Shown: in pieces, positions 1 to 7,759 of the stretch
How the letters are laid out: the number at the start of each line of letters is the position of its first letter
How positions within the stretch are numbered: position 1 is the stretch's first letter
Assembly: GCA_036652035.1 (NCBI GenBank)
Contig: JAVVWR010000013.1
Span: 1-55,632, forward strand
Direction: 5' to 3'
Source: JAEZVV01 sp036652035
GTDB lineage: Bacteria; Pseudomonadota; Gammaproteobacteria; Burkholderiales; Burkholderiaceae_F
Length of the DNA: 55,632 bases
The notes under the pieces: generated by a model
What the model saw: only the letters and a program-made list of their open reading frames with translations
What the model was told of the DNA's origin: nothing
The model's database searches: none
Position numbers and translations under genes: made by a program

Positions 1-902
1 GGCGTTTCCTCCCAGCAGCGTCGGATCCAATCGATCACGGCCAGCACCAGGCGCCCGTGCGCTCCGTCGGCCCGGCAAACGGCCGACACCAACATATCCG
101 GCGTTGGCCAATCGGCCAGCACGCGAACCAGGCGTCCAGCCTCGATATCGGCGCCACAGACATACCAGGGCGTCGTCAACTGAATGCCATGACCGCTAAG
201 GGCGGCACGGTAAATGGTGGCCATGCTGTTTGAAACCATCCAGGGTTCGCCGGTCTCCAGTTCGACCGGATTGGCCTCATCCATCACGAAAAGGCGCGGC
301 TCGCGCATACCGCCGCCGTAACGCAAAACTCGATGATTGACGAGCTCATCCGGGCTCTTGGGCACACCGAAGCGACGCAAATACTCCGGGCTAGCCGACA
401 TGCCGCGCGAGAAAGAACCAATGCGGTAGGAAATGCTCGCGTCGGCACAACTCGACCCCGTACGCAGCGCGATATCCACCGCCTCACTCAGCGGATCGAC
501 GGCCTTGTCACTTTCGATCAGCTGCACCCGTGCCCGTGGATTGAGCTCCTGAAAACGCATCAGCCAGTCCGCCAGGAAATACTCGGCGAGCGAGCCCGGC
601 GAACTCAGCTTGACGCTGCCGGCCAGGCCGAGCCGCGACGGCCGGATCTCGTCGAGCAGGTCGTCATAGCTGCGCAGGAAACACCGCACCTTGGCAAGCG
701 CCTCAGTGCCGGCCGACGTCAATTGCAGGGTGCGAGTCGTCCGGTGCAACAAGGCGAATCCCAACTGCTCCTCAAGCTGGCTCAGGCGCCGACTCACGGT
801 CGAAGGGTCGAGGCCGCGCTCGCGCGCGACCACGCTGATCTGGCCTTGCTCAATAACACGAGCAAATAGCCGCCAGGCCTCCAAATTGTCTTTTATGTCC
901 AC
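1..902 (-). CDS. LysR-family transcriptional regulator, cut by the window edge
   Basis: I translated this by hand from a GTG at 902 down to base 1. There are about 300 codons and the C-terminus lies outside the window. The N-terminus has a LysR winged helix-turn-helix: a scanning helix near ISVVARERG, a recognition helix DPSTVSRRLSQLEEQLG, then the wing LLHRTTRTLQLT. It is followed by a LysR substrate-binding region. LysR proteins are cytoplasmic, usually tetrameric regulators that respond to a small co-inducer. It is transcribed away from the cytochrome/flavoprotein pair that starts at 1088, and the 185-base gap between them is the obvious shared control region. I infer that it regulates that pair. 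No strong ribosome binding site precedes the GTG, so a nearby TTG could also serve. Confidence 0.85.
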   Translation of the reverse strand, partial: MDIKDNLEAWRLFARVIEQGQISVVARERGLDPSTVSRRLSQLEEQLGFALLHRTTRTLQLTSAGTEALAKVRCFLRSYDDLLDEIRPSRLGLAGSVKLSSPGSLAEYFLADWLMRFQELNPRARVQLIESDKAVDPLSEAVDIALRTGSSCADASISYRIGSFSRGMSASPEYLRRFGVPKSPDELVNHRVLRYGGGMREPRLFVMDEANPVELETGEPWMVSNSMATIYRAALSGHGIQLTTPWYVCGADIEAGRLVRVLADWPTPDMLVSAVCRADGAHGRLVLAVIDWIRRCWEET

Positions 903-1016
903 AGGAAAACACCAATCAAATACGGGAAACCACTCGCACACTTGACCAGCCAATAACGATTCTTGCCATCACAGCACGAATGATTTGGCGTCTGATCCCG
1001 ATTCGGACGATAACAT

Positions 1017-1044
1017 TTTCCCACGACCCATTTCCCACGACCCA
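1017..1044. repeat. Perfect 14-bp tandem repeat in the divergent promoter region
   Basis: The unit TTTCCCACGACCCA occurs twice back to back, at 1017-1030 and 1031-1044, with no mismatch. It lies between the LysR gene and the cytochrome gene, 44 bases upstream of the cytochrome start. It could be a pair of regulator sites or a simple duplication. Confidence 0.8.
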
Positions 1045-1087
1045 TTCGACCCAACCGCTTCAAACCAACCAAACGCCAGCGCAGACC

Positions 1088-1432
1088 ATGAAAAAAATAT
1101 TAAGCATGATTTTCTGTTGCCTCACGGCCATCGCATTATCAGCCGCCGCCCAGAGCGCAGAAATTGCTGAAACTCATGCCAAGCGCGGTGCCGCCTGCAC
1201 CGCCTGTCACGAAAATTCGAACCCGGCCGCCGGCGACTTTATTGAAACTGAAAAGTGCCTCGCCTGTCATTCGCGCGATTCGATCAAGGCACCGTTCAAA
1301 TCCATGGGAAAGAAAAACCCGCACGACAACCACCTTGGAGAGATTGACTGCAATCTGTGCCATACCGGCCACAAGCCGTTCGAGCTGTATTGCAAACAAT
1401 GTCACACCGATTTCAAAGACAACCTGCGCTGA
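1088..1432 (+). CDS. Periplasmic tetrahaem cytochrome c (flavocytochrome c haem subunit type)
   Basis: This is a 114-residue protein with a Sec signal peptide (MKKI, hydrophobic core, cut near AQSA). Four covalent haem sites are visible: CTACH, CLACH, CNLCH and CKQCH. Extra histidines between them are suitable as second axial ligands. Size and spacing fit the small tetrahaem cytochromes that form the haem domain of Shewanella FccA. In such systems the cytochrome takes electrons from a membrane quinol-oxidising CymA-like protein and passes them to a flavoprotein. Here the flavoprotein is a separate gene 39 bases downstream, as in the two-subunit methacrylate reductase type. I chose the ATG at 1088 because upstream starts in this frame give no signal peptide. 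Confidence 0.93.
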   Translation: MKKILSMIFCCLTAIALSAAAQSAEIAETHAKRGAACTACHENSNPAAGDFIETEKCLACHSRDSIKAPFKSMGKKNPHDNHLGEIDCNLCHTGHKPFELYCKQCHTDFKDNLR

Positions 1433-1471
1433 ACCCCGGATTTTCCTCTGACCGAACAAAGAGAAAACATC

Positions 1472-2944
1472 ATGACTGAAAATCGCCGCAATTTCATGAA
1501 ATCCATGGCCGCCGCCACCCTGGCCGTTGGCGCCCTCCCGACCGCGCAGGCCATGCCCACCGACCAACCCGCCCAATGGGACGAGGAATATGACCTCGTG
1601 GTGGTGGGTTCCGGCGGCGCCGGCCTTGCCGCTGCGGCCCATGCTGCGGAAAAGGGATTGAAGGTCGTTGTTCTTGAAAAAATGCCAACCATTGGCGGAT
1701 CAAGCATCATCTGCGGTGGTGGTTCGGCTTTTGCAGGAACCGATCTGCAGAAAAAACAGGGCATCAAGGATTCCGCCGACAACCTTTACAACGACATCAT
1801 GAATGTCGGCGGAAAAATCAATGACCCCGAGGTCGTGCGCGCCTTCTGCGACGCTCAGCTCGAGGTCTACAACTGGTTTATGGCGCATGGCGGCAAGTAC
1901 AACTCCGAACACATGACGGGCAACGTCAGCGTGCGTCGCAATGTTCAGCTCGATCCGACCAGCATCCTCAACGGGCTGCGCGACTACGCCACCAAGAACG
2001 GCGTCAAGATCATGACCCGTACCGCCGCCGAGCGCCTGGCCTATGACGACAAGACCAAAACCATCGTCGGTGTCTTTGCCAAGCGCGGCAACAAGACCAT
2101 CAGCCTGCGGGGCAAGCGCGGTGTCCTGCTCGCCTCCGGCGGTTTCGCTCGCAACAAAAAGATGTTGGCCCAATATGTCCCGCGCATGGCCAACACTCTG
2201 ACCATCTGTGGCCTCGGTTCCGATGGCGACGGCCTGAAAATGGCGCAAGCCTATGGCTGTGATATCGCCGATATGCCTTACATCAAGGCGACCTTCGCCT
2301 TCAATACCCAACCCACCACAATCAGCGACTCGGCCTACCCTTACTGGCAGGGCGGCATTGTCGTCAACAAGGCGGGCAAACGCTTTGTCAACGAATCGAT
2401 CCCGAAGAAGGACGTCGGCGACCATGTGCTTGAGCAGGAGGGCGGGATCGGCTACTGCATCTACGACGAACCGATCCGCCAGGAATCGCTCAAGACCATG
2501 CGCAACAATGGCAGCGTGCGGCAGAGCGAAGAACGCGGCCTGGTATTCAAGGGCGACACCATTGCCGAGGCCGCCAAAAAAGCCGGTCTCGATCCAGCGG
2601 TGGTCGAAGCCACCGTGGCGCAATACAACAAGGACGTTGGCGCAGGCAAAGACTCGATCTTTGGCCGAACCAATCAAGCCGGCAAGATCGGTGATTTGCT
2701 CAAGATCGAAAACGGTCCCTTCTATATATTCCCGGGCACTGCTGTCCTGCTCGCCACGTATTGCGGCGTCAAGATCAATGGCAAGACCGAAGTGATCGAT
2801 GTCTTTGGCAACAAGATCAAGGGTCTGTATGCGGCGGGCGAAGTCACTGGCGGCTTCCACGGCAAGACTTACATGTCGGCGACGGCTTTCAACAAGGGGC
2901 TGGTCTTCGGTTATATCGCAGCCGATAGCGTTCTGAAAGCGTAA
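1472..2944 (+). CDS. Tat-exported FAD-dependent reductase, flavocytochrome c / fumarate reductase flavoprotein family, unknown substrate
   Basis: This 490-residue protein starts with a twin-arginine signal (NRRNFMK, then an Ala-rich core, cut near AQA). The FAD Rossmann motif VVVGSGGAG is at about 43-51, with an acidic strand end at VVLEK. The C-terminal FAD motif is GLYAAGEVTGGFHG at about 451-464. Overall it matches the flavin domain of FccA, UrdA and methacrylate reductase. The substrate-site residues of fumarate reductases are not conserved. By eye, the proton-donor Arg of FccA falls on Lys312, the HHTMGG segment reads LATYCG (427-432), and the Arg of the NRLGGN segment falls on Tyr467. 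The protein should be periplasmic and reduced by the tetrahaem cytochrome encoded just upstream. The family is clear. The substrate is unknown and unlikely to be fumarate. Confidence 0.9.
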   Translation: MTENRRNFMKSMAAATLAVGALPTAQAMPTDQPAQWDEEYDLVVVGSGGAGLAAAAHAAEKGLKVVVLEKMPTIGGSSIICGGGSAFAGTDLQKKQGIKDSADNLYNDIMNVGGKINDPEVVRAFCDAQLEVYNWFMAHGGKYNSEHMTGNVSVRRNVQLDPTSILNGLRDYATKNGVKIMTRTAAERLAYDDKTKTIVGVFAKRGNKTISLRGKRGVLLASGGFARNKKMLAQYVPRMANTLTICGLGSDGDGLKMAQAYGCDIADMPYIKATFAFNTQPTTISDSAYPYWQGGIVVNKAGKRFVNESIPKKDVGDHVLEQEGGIGYCIYDEPIRQESLKTMRNNGSVRQSEERGLVFKGDTIAEAAKKAGLDPAVVEATVAQYNKDVGAGKDSIFGRTNQAGKIGDLLKIENGPFYIFPGTAVLLATYCGVKINGKTEVIDVFGNKIKGLYAAGEVTGGFHGKTYMSATAFNKGLVFGYIAADSVLKA

Positions 2945-2960
2945 ATCTCAACTAGCTGCA

Positions 2961-2996
2961 ACACGCGAAAGGATCATGGCCTTTCGCGTGTTTTTC
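2961..2996 (+). terminator. Rho-independent terminator after the flavoprotein gene
   Basis: A perfect 12-bp stem (2961-2972 pairing with 2980-2991, loop 2973-2979) is followed by TTTTC on the plus strand, 16 bases after the flavoprotein stop. It lies between convergent genes. The T-run is only on the plus-strand side. Confidence 0.9.
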
Positions 2997-2999
2997 ATT

Positions 3000-3485
3000 T
3001 CACAACCAACCCACCAGAAACCGCATAAAACTCATCGACAAAAGCGCATTGACGACACAAATCACCATCATCGGCAACCAATAAGCTCGCGCCACACGCG
3101 CCGTTCCCAATATTCGATTGGCAAACTGGATCAGAGCGCCCATCAGGAAGATCGCGGGCGTCAAAATGCTGACTTGGAGCGCGTCCAGCTGACCGGCAGC
3201 GAACAAACCGGCGATAGCTCCCGCCGCACCGCTGATGCTCAGCGCCGCCGCCACCAGGACCATGGCCGCCTCCCCCGGCAAACCCCACCATCCCATGACT
3301 GGCGCCAGACCGTAACCAATCAGACTCAAGCCCCCCGACACCGATAAGGCCTGGATCAGGACGAAGGCCAACACCACCCCCGGCAAGATGGTATTGAGCG
3401 CGATCGTCAGCCCACGCCGCGCGCCAGCCTGAAAACACTCGACCAGTGCCGCGCAGTCTTCCCAGTGCGATCGCTTCACCGCCAC
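3000..3485 (-). CDS. YjiG-like nucleoside-recognition (Gate) domain membrane protein
   Basis: This protein of about 161 residues has several hydrophobic segments. It contains glycine/proline-rich hairpins of the Gate type (LALNTILPGVVLAF-like start, LIGYGLAPVMGWWGLPGEAA in the middle). Length and gene order match E. coli YjiG, which follows YjiH. SpmA/SpmB of spore formers are a related pair. Gate proteins are inner-membrane proteins proposed to move nucleoside-like solutes. The true substrate is not known. The start is GTG. Either the one at 3485 or the one at 3479 would work, and the latter gives a 4-base GTGA overlap with the upstream gene's stop. See the finding on the T8 run at this junction. 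Confidence 0.75.
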   Translation of the reverse strand: MAVKRSHWEDCAALVECFQAGARRGLTIALNTILPGVVLAFVLIQALSVSGGLSLIGYGLAPVMGWWGLPGEAAMVLVAAALSISGAAGAIAGLFAAGQLDALQVSILTPAIFLMGALIQFANRILGTARVARAYWLPMMVICVVNALLSMSFMRFLVGWL

Positions 3486-4117
3486 CGCCTGCGTAAAAAA
3501 AAGTAAAGCCGCAAGCTATTGGCACCGACAAATTTGAACAGCAGGATCACCAACAGGGGCACCGCGACTGGCACGGCCAGGAGCGGAAAAAGAATCGGAG
3601 CGCTGGTGAAGAAATTGATCAATGGGCCGCTGGCAGAAAACTGCCACATCGCCAACACAGTGAGTTGATCCTCATCGATCCGTCCCCGCTCTGCCATGCC
3701 GCGCGTCATCACGGCCGCCGCATCGGTCGATTGCAACGAACTGACCATGACCACCGCACTGTCTCCGGGCAGGCCCAGAATTTTCTGCAAATGCGGAGTC
3801 AATAGCCGGCGCGCCACCTCGAAGGCCCCGCCACGCTCGACCAACGCGATCACCCCTAGAGCCAGCATGATTGCTGGAACCAGCTGCAGGCTAAGCAGCA
3901 CACCGGCGCTCGCGCCACTGCTGCCACGACCAGCAAAATCAGATGCGCACCCCGCCCCGGCATCGATGCAACCAAAACGTCCGGCCAGGGTATTGAAGTC
4001 AAAAGCCCGCAACCAGGCCCAGTTGCCGCTTGCCGACTGGAATATCCCGGAGAAAAACAAAACCGCAAACGCCAACGAAAAATAAGCCCGCCAGGTCAGC
4101 AGCTCTTCGTCGTTCAT
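3476..4117 (-). CDS. YjiH-like nucleoside-recognition (Gate) domain membrane protein
   Basis: This protein of about 213 residues has roughly five hydrophobic segments and a Gate-type core (LGLPGDSAVVMVSSLQSTDAAA, given here in part). It is close in size to E. coli YjiH (about 227) and is followed by a YjiG partner whose start overlaps its stop. I took the ATG at 4117 (MNDEELLTW). A TTG at 4135 would add six residues. Both have poor ribosome binding sites, although GGGGG lies just before the ATG. An AT-rich patch upstream (about 4150-4170) contains TATACT on the minus strand and may be its -10 box. I saw no good -35. The base composition is lower in GC than that of the genes from 4.3 kb onward. 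Confidence 0.75.
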   Translation of the reverse strand: MNDEELLTWRAYFSLAFAVLFFSGIFQSASGNWAWLRAFDFNTLAGRFGCIDAGAGCASDFAGRGSSGASAGVLLSLQLVPAIMLALGVIALVERGGAFEVARRLLTPHLQKILGLPGDSAVVMVSSLQSTDAAAVMTRGMAERGRIDEDQLTVLAMWQFSASGPLINFFTSAPILFPLLAVPVAVPLLVILLFKFVGANSLRLYFFLRRRWR

Positions 4118-4340
4118 TTCCCCCGCTGCCAGCAACGGCGGCGTCCAAAAATTAATATTTCAGTATAAATTCCGCCGCACTCTGGTCCGCTCAGGGATTA
4201 CACCGTTGAAAGCATCCCAAAGCGGCACAGAGCGACTCCGCTCCGAGCGATTCATTTCGCCATTCACCGCTCAGGCGCACACGTCGAAGCAGGCGCCGAT
4301 GATCAAAAACCGCGTCCTGACGGCTCGCATTCGCTCCGCT

Positions 4341-5036
4341 TCAGCGTCCCACCGCCCACAAGGCCGCTGCCCGCGCGTGCAGCGCGGCGGTGTCGAACAA
4401 CGGCACCGGCGAATCCTCGGCCGAGACCAGCAGAGAGATTTCGGTGCAGCCCAGGATCACGCCCTCGGCGCCGGCTTCGGCCAGGCCTTGCAGGATGCGG
4501 CGGTAGGCGGCGCGAGAACTGGGCTTGATGCGGCCCTGGCACAGCTCGTCGTAGATCACGCGATGAACGATTTCGCGCTCAGGCGCGGGCGGCACCAGGC
4601 ATGCGATACCGAACTGCTCGCTCAGGCGGCCGCGGTAGAAGTCCTGCTCCATCGTGAAGCGGGTACCGAGCAGGCCAACCCGGCTCATGCCGGCGGCGCG
4701 GATCGCCACGGCGGTGGCATCGACGATGTGCAGCAAAGGAATCGTGGTCGCCGCCTGAACCTGCGGCGCGAGCTTGTGCATGGTGTTGGTGCAGATGACG
4801 ATGGCTTGGGCGCCCGCGCCTTCGAGCTTGCTCGCGATGTCAGCCAGAAGTTGCCCGGCCGCGTCCCAGTCGCCCGCATGCTGCAGGCGCTCGACCTCGG
4901 CGAAGTCGACGCTGTGGAGCAGCAGCCGCGCCGAATGCAGACCGCCGAGTTCGGCCTTCACGGTCTCGTTGATCAAACGGTAGTAGGGCACGGTCGATTC
5001 CCAACTCATGCCCCCGATCAGCCCCAGGGTCTTCAT
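4341..5036 (-). CDS. Aspartate/glutamate racemase family protein (YgeA-like)
   Basis: This 231-residue cytoplasmic enzyme starts with MKTLGLIGGMSWEST, typical of the Asp/Glu racemase family. These PLP-independent enzymes use two thiols to swap the alpha proton of an amino acid. The second catalytic site is intact (GCTEI, Cys near 197). The first, usually a C-N-T motif, reads C-T-N-T-M-H, so Thr occupies the cysteine position, as I recall for E. coli YgeA. That suggests a YgeA-like broad or altered substrate range rather than a standard aspartate racemase. It is divergent from the S9 peptidase at 5142. The 4118-4340 spacer shows nothing I can name. Confidence 0.88.
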   Translation of the reverse strand: MKTLGLIGGMSWESTVPYYRLINETVKAELGGLHSARLLLHSVDFAEVERLQHAGDWDAAGQLLADIASKLEGAGAQAIVICTNTMHKLAPQVQAATTIPLLHIVDATAVAIRAAGMSRVGLLGTRFTMEQDFYRGRLSEQFGIACLVPPAPEREIVHRVIYDELCQGRIKPSSRAAYRRILQGLAEAGAEGVILGCTEISLLVSAEDSPVPLFDTAALHARAAALWAVGR

Positions 5037-5141
5037 CGCTGCACCGGTTTTCTTTGACGATCGAGCTTAGCGCCCGCGCCGATCGCTGCAGACAAACCCG
5101 AGCCGAGAGAGAATCCGGGCTTTCCCTCTCGCGAGCCGCGC

Positions 5142-7133
5142 ATGAGCGCCACGCCCTATACCGTTGAAGACCACATCAAACTCGCGCGGGTGAGCCAGAT
5201 TGCGGCCGCTCCCGATGGCAGCTGGCTGGCGGTATCGGTGCAGCGGCTTGACGCCGACGGGGTGAAGTACGCCAGCGACCTGTGGCGCGTTCCCACCGAC
5301 GGCAGCGCCGCGGTTCAGCTCACCCGCGGCGACAGCAAGGACCATTCGCCCTGCTTTCGCGCCGACGGTGCGCTGGGCTTTCTGTCAAACCGTGCCCCCA
5401 ACGAGATCAAGGCCGATGAAGACGCCGATCAGCGCAGCCAGATCTGGCTGCTGCCCGCCGCCGGAGGCGAGCCACGTCAGCTCACCGACGAACCGCTGGG
5501 CGTGCAAGCCTTCAAGTTCGCCGCGCAAAGCGAGCGCATGGTCTGGCTCGCGCCGGTGCTGCTGGACGTAGCTCACGACAAGCAACGTGAAACCGCGGCC
5601 GAACGCAAGAAAAAGGGTTCGAGCGTGCGGCGCTACACCGAGCAGCCCGTGCGGCACTGGGACCACTGGCTGCACGAGAACGCCGACTTTGCCTTCACCC
5701 ACCTGATCGCCGCCAATGCCGAGGGCGGCGAGCGGATAGCCCTCACCCCGGCCGCGCGGCGCGAGTTTGCGATCGACCCCGGCTTTGACATTGCGGCCGA
5801 CGGCAGCCGGGTCGTGATCACCACGGCGAGCCTGGGGCCCGACCGCGAACTCGACACCGCTCTTTTGCTGATCGATCTGGCCCATCGGTCCACCCAGGTG
5901 ATCGGCGCCGCGCCGCGCGGCCATGTCGAGGCCCCGCGCTTTGCTCCCGACGGCAAGAGCGTGGTCGCGGTGGTCTCACGGCGCGACGCCAAGGTCGCGA
6001 TCGCGCCGCGCGCGGTGGTCTTCGATCTCGCGAGCGGCGCGGCGCGCACGCTTGCGGCCGAGAGTGAGCTGTGGCCGCAACCGGGCGATTTCAGCGCCGA
6101 TGGCAAGACGCTCTACGCCACCGCCGACGACAACGGCCATGTGCCGGTGTTTGCGATCGATCTGGCGAGCGGCGCGGTGGGCGTCTTGGCCGACACGGCG
6201 GGCGGCGGCGCGCATTCGGACCTGGTCGCCCTGCCCGACGGACGCGTGGCCTGCATCCGCTCGACCCTGCTCGACGCGCCCGAGTGCCATGTCATCTCGC
6301 CGGAACACGGCACCCGGGCTCTGGCCCGGCTGTCGGGCTTTACACCCGCGTCGGACTGGGCCGTGATCGAGCGGATCGACGTGCCTTCGACCGACGGGGT
6401 GACGATCCAGACCTGGATCACCCGCCCGAAACATGCGAGCGGCCCGCGCCCCGCCCTGCTGTGGATTCACGGCGGGCCGATCGGCATGAGCGCCGATGGC
6501 TGGCATTGGCGCTGGAACGCGCTGCTGGCCGCCGCGCAAGGCTATATGGTGGTGCAACCCAACCCGCGCGGATCGACCGGCTTTGGTCAGGCCTTTGTTC
6601 AAGGCATCTGGGGCAATGTCTGGGGCGATCAGTGCTACGCCGACCTGATGGCGGTGACCGATGCCGTTGCCGCTCGCAGCGACGTCGACCCGACGCGAAT
6701 GATGGCGATGGGCGGCAGCTTTGGCGGCTATATGACGAACTGGATCGGCACCCAGACCAAGCGCTTTCGCTGCCTGATCACCCACGCCAGCATCGTCACC
6801 CTGGCTCAGTTCACCGGCACCACCGACCACCCGGGCTGGTGGTATCTGGAGATGGGCGGAGAAAATCCGTACGCCGACCGAGAGTCCTTCGACCGCCACG
6901 CGCCAATCGCCCACATCACGGCCTGGAAGACCCCGGCCCTGATCATCCACGGCGAACTCGACTACCGTTGCCCGATCGGCGAAGGCCTCAATCTGTTCGA
7001 GGCGCTGCGCTACCAGGGCGTGCCAGCCGAGCTGATGATCTTTCCCGACGAGAACCACTGGATCCTCAAGCCGCGCAATACCGTGGCGTGGTACGAGGGC
7101 GTGTTCGATTACCTCAAGCGGCACCTGACGTGA
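5142..7133 (+). CDS. S9 family peptidase (dipeptidyl aminopeptidase / acylaminoacyl-peptidase type)
   Basis: This 663-residue protein has an N-terminal beta-propeller made of repeated blade motifs such as APDGSWLAV, FRADGALGF and FAPDGKSVV (roughly residues 1-400). The C-terminal alpha/beta hydrolase domain follows at about 430-660. The triad is visible: Ser in GGSFGGYM near 526, Asp in GELDYRCP near 606, and His in ENHWIL near 639. There is no signal peptide, so it should be cytoplasmic. It probably trims short peptides or acylated peptides. Its stop overlaps the start of the next gene by four bases, so the two are likely co-translated. Confidence 0.93.
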   Translation: MSATPYTVEDHIKLARVSQIAAAPDGSWLAVSVQRLDADGVKYASDLWRVPTDGSAAVQLTRGDSKDHSPCFRADGALGFLSNRAPNEIKADEDADQRSQIWLLPAAGGEPRQLTDEPLGVQAFKFAAQSERMVWLAPVLLDVAHDKQRETAAERKKKGSSVRRYTEQPVRHWDHWLHENADFAFTHLIAANAEGGERIALTPAARREFAIDPGFDIAADGSRVVITTASLGPDRELDTALLLIDLAHRSTQVIGAAPRGHVEAPRFAPDGKSVVAVVSRRDAKVAIAPRAVVFDLASGAARTLAAESELWPQPGDFSADGKTLYATADDNGHVPVFAIDLASGAVGVLADTAGGGAHSDLVALPDGRVACIRSTLLDAPECHVISPEHGTRALARLSGFTPASDWAVIERIDVPSTDGVTIQTWITRPKHASGPRPALLWIHGGPIGMSADGWHWRWNALLAAAQGYMVVQPNPRGSTGFGQAFVQGIWGNVWGDQCYADLMAVTDAVAARSDVDPTRMMAMGGSFGGYMTNWIGTQTKRFRCLITHASIVTLAQFTGTTDHPGWWYLEMGGENPYADRESFDRHAPIAHITAWKTPALIIHGELDYRCPIGEGLNLFEALRYQGVPAELMIFPDENHWILKPRNTVAWYEGVFDYLKRHLT

Positions 7134-7744
7134 AACGAATCCTCTGCACTCTTTCGCTCGCCCTGCTGACGGGCGCCACTGGCGCGGCCGAGCTCGAGCC
7201 GCCCGGCTATCCCGCTGTTTTGCTCAACACCGAACCGACGCTCGCCACCCCGCCCGCGCCGCGGCTGGCGCTGGGCAACCTTGGCATCACGCTCGAGCGC
7301 ACCCGGCTGGGCGACATCGCCCGCGCCACTGGCGCACCGATCACGCGCGAGCGCGAGGGCGATTCCGTGCGCGACTGGATCTGCTTCTCGACCACCGAAG
7401 GCGGCCGCGCGCTGCGAGTCTGGCTGATGAGCGCCGAGCCCGACGGCGTGATCACCGAGGCGCAGATCGAACCCGCGGCGAGCGACCGCCGCTGCCCGCG
7501 CCTGCCGCTTGAAATGATGCCGGTGCGCATCGCCAACGGCCTGCACCCCAGCCAGAGCCGGGCCGACGTGATCAAGGCCGCCGGCCAGCCCTCGCGCGCG
7601 GAAGACGGCTGGCTGATGTACATGGCCGACCGGCCGCTTGCCGCGGCGGACGGCAAGACCCACCACGAGCTCAACATCCTGGCCGTCAAGCTCGTTGGCG
7701 GCCGCGTCACCCGCGTGCTCGCCACCCAGAGCACCAGCCCCTAA
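7130..7744 (+). CDS. Small exported protein of unknown function
   Basis: This 204-residue protein begins at a GTG that overlaps the S9 peptidase stop (GTGA). It has a Sec signal peptide (VKRILCTLSLALL, cut near GAAE). The rest is soluble, with two cysteines (DWICF and RRCPRLP) that could form a disulphide. The segment around residues 130-160 (GLHPSQSRADVIKAAGQPS) resembles the repeat of SmpA/OmlA-type outer membrane helper proteins, in which a short 'G.s..dV....G.P' motif recurs. That resemblance is weak. I do not recognise the family. An alternative long ORF reading back to 6071 is an out-of-frame shadow of the peptidase. Confidence 0.75.
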   Translation: MKRILCTLSLALLTGATGAAELEPPGYPAVLLNTEPTLATPPAPRLALGNLGITLERTRLGDIARATGAPITREREGDSVRDWICFSTTEGGRALRVWLMSAEPDGVITEAQIEPAASDRRCPRLPLEMMPVRIANGLHPSQSRADVIKAAGQPSRAEDGWLMYMADRPLAAADGKTHHELNILAVKLVGGRVTRVLATQSTSP

Positions 7745-7759
7745 CTGCAAGGAGAAGGC

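Noticed and set aside
333..945. Plus-strand ORFs at 333-869 and 691-945
   Set aside because: Shadows of the minus-strand LysR gene, which shows a clear helix-turn-helix.
2961..2991. Use of the 2961-2991 hairpin as a terminator for the minus-strand YjiH/YjiG genes
   Set aside because: The T-run is present only on the plus-strand side. The minus strand continues TTGCAGC, so it is assigned to the plus strand only.
6071..7129. Long in-frame extension upstream of the exported protein at 7130
   Set aside because: It is an Arg-rich +2 shadow of the S9 peptidase. A signal peptide begins exactly at the GTG at 7130.
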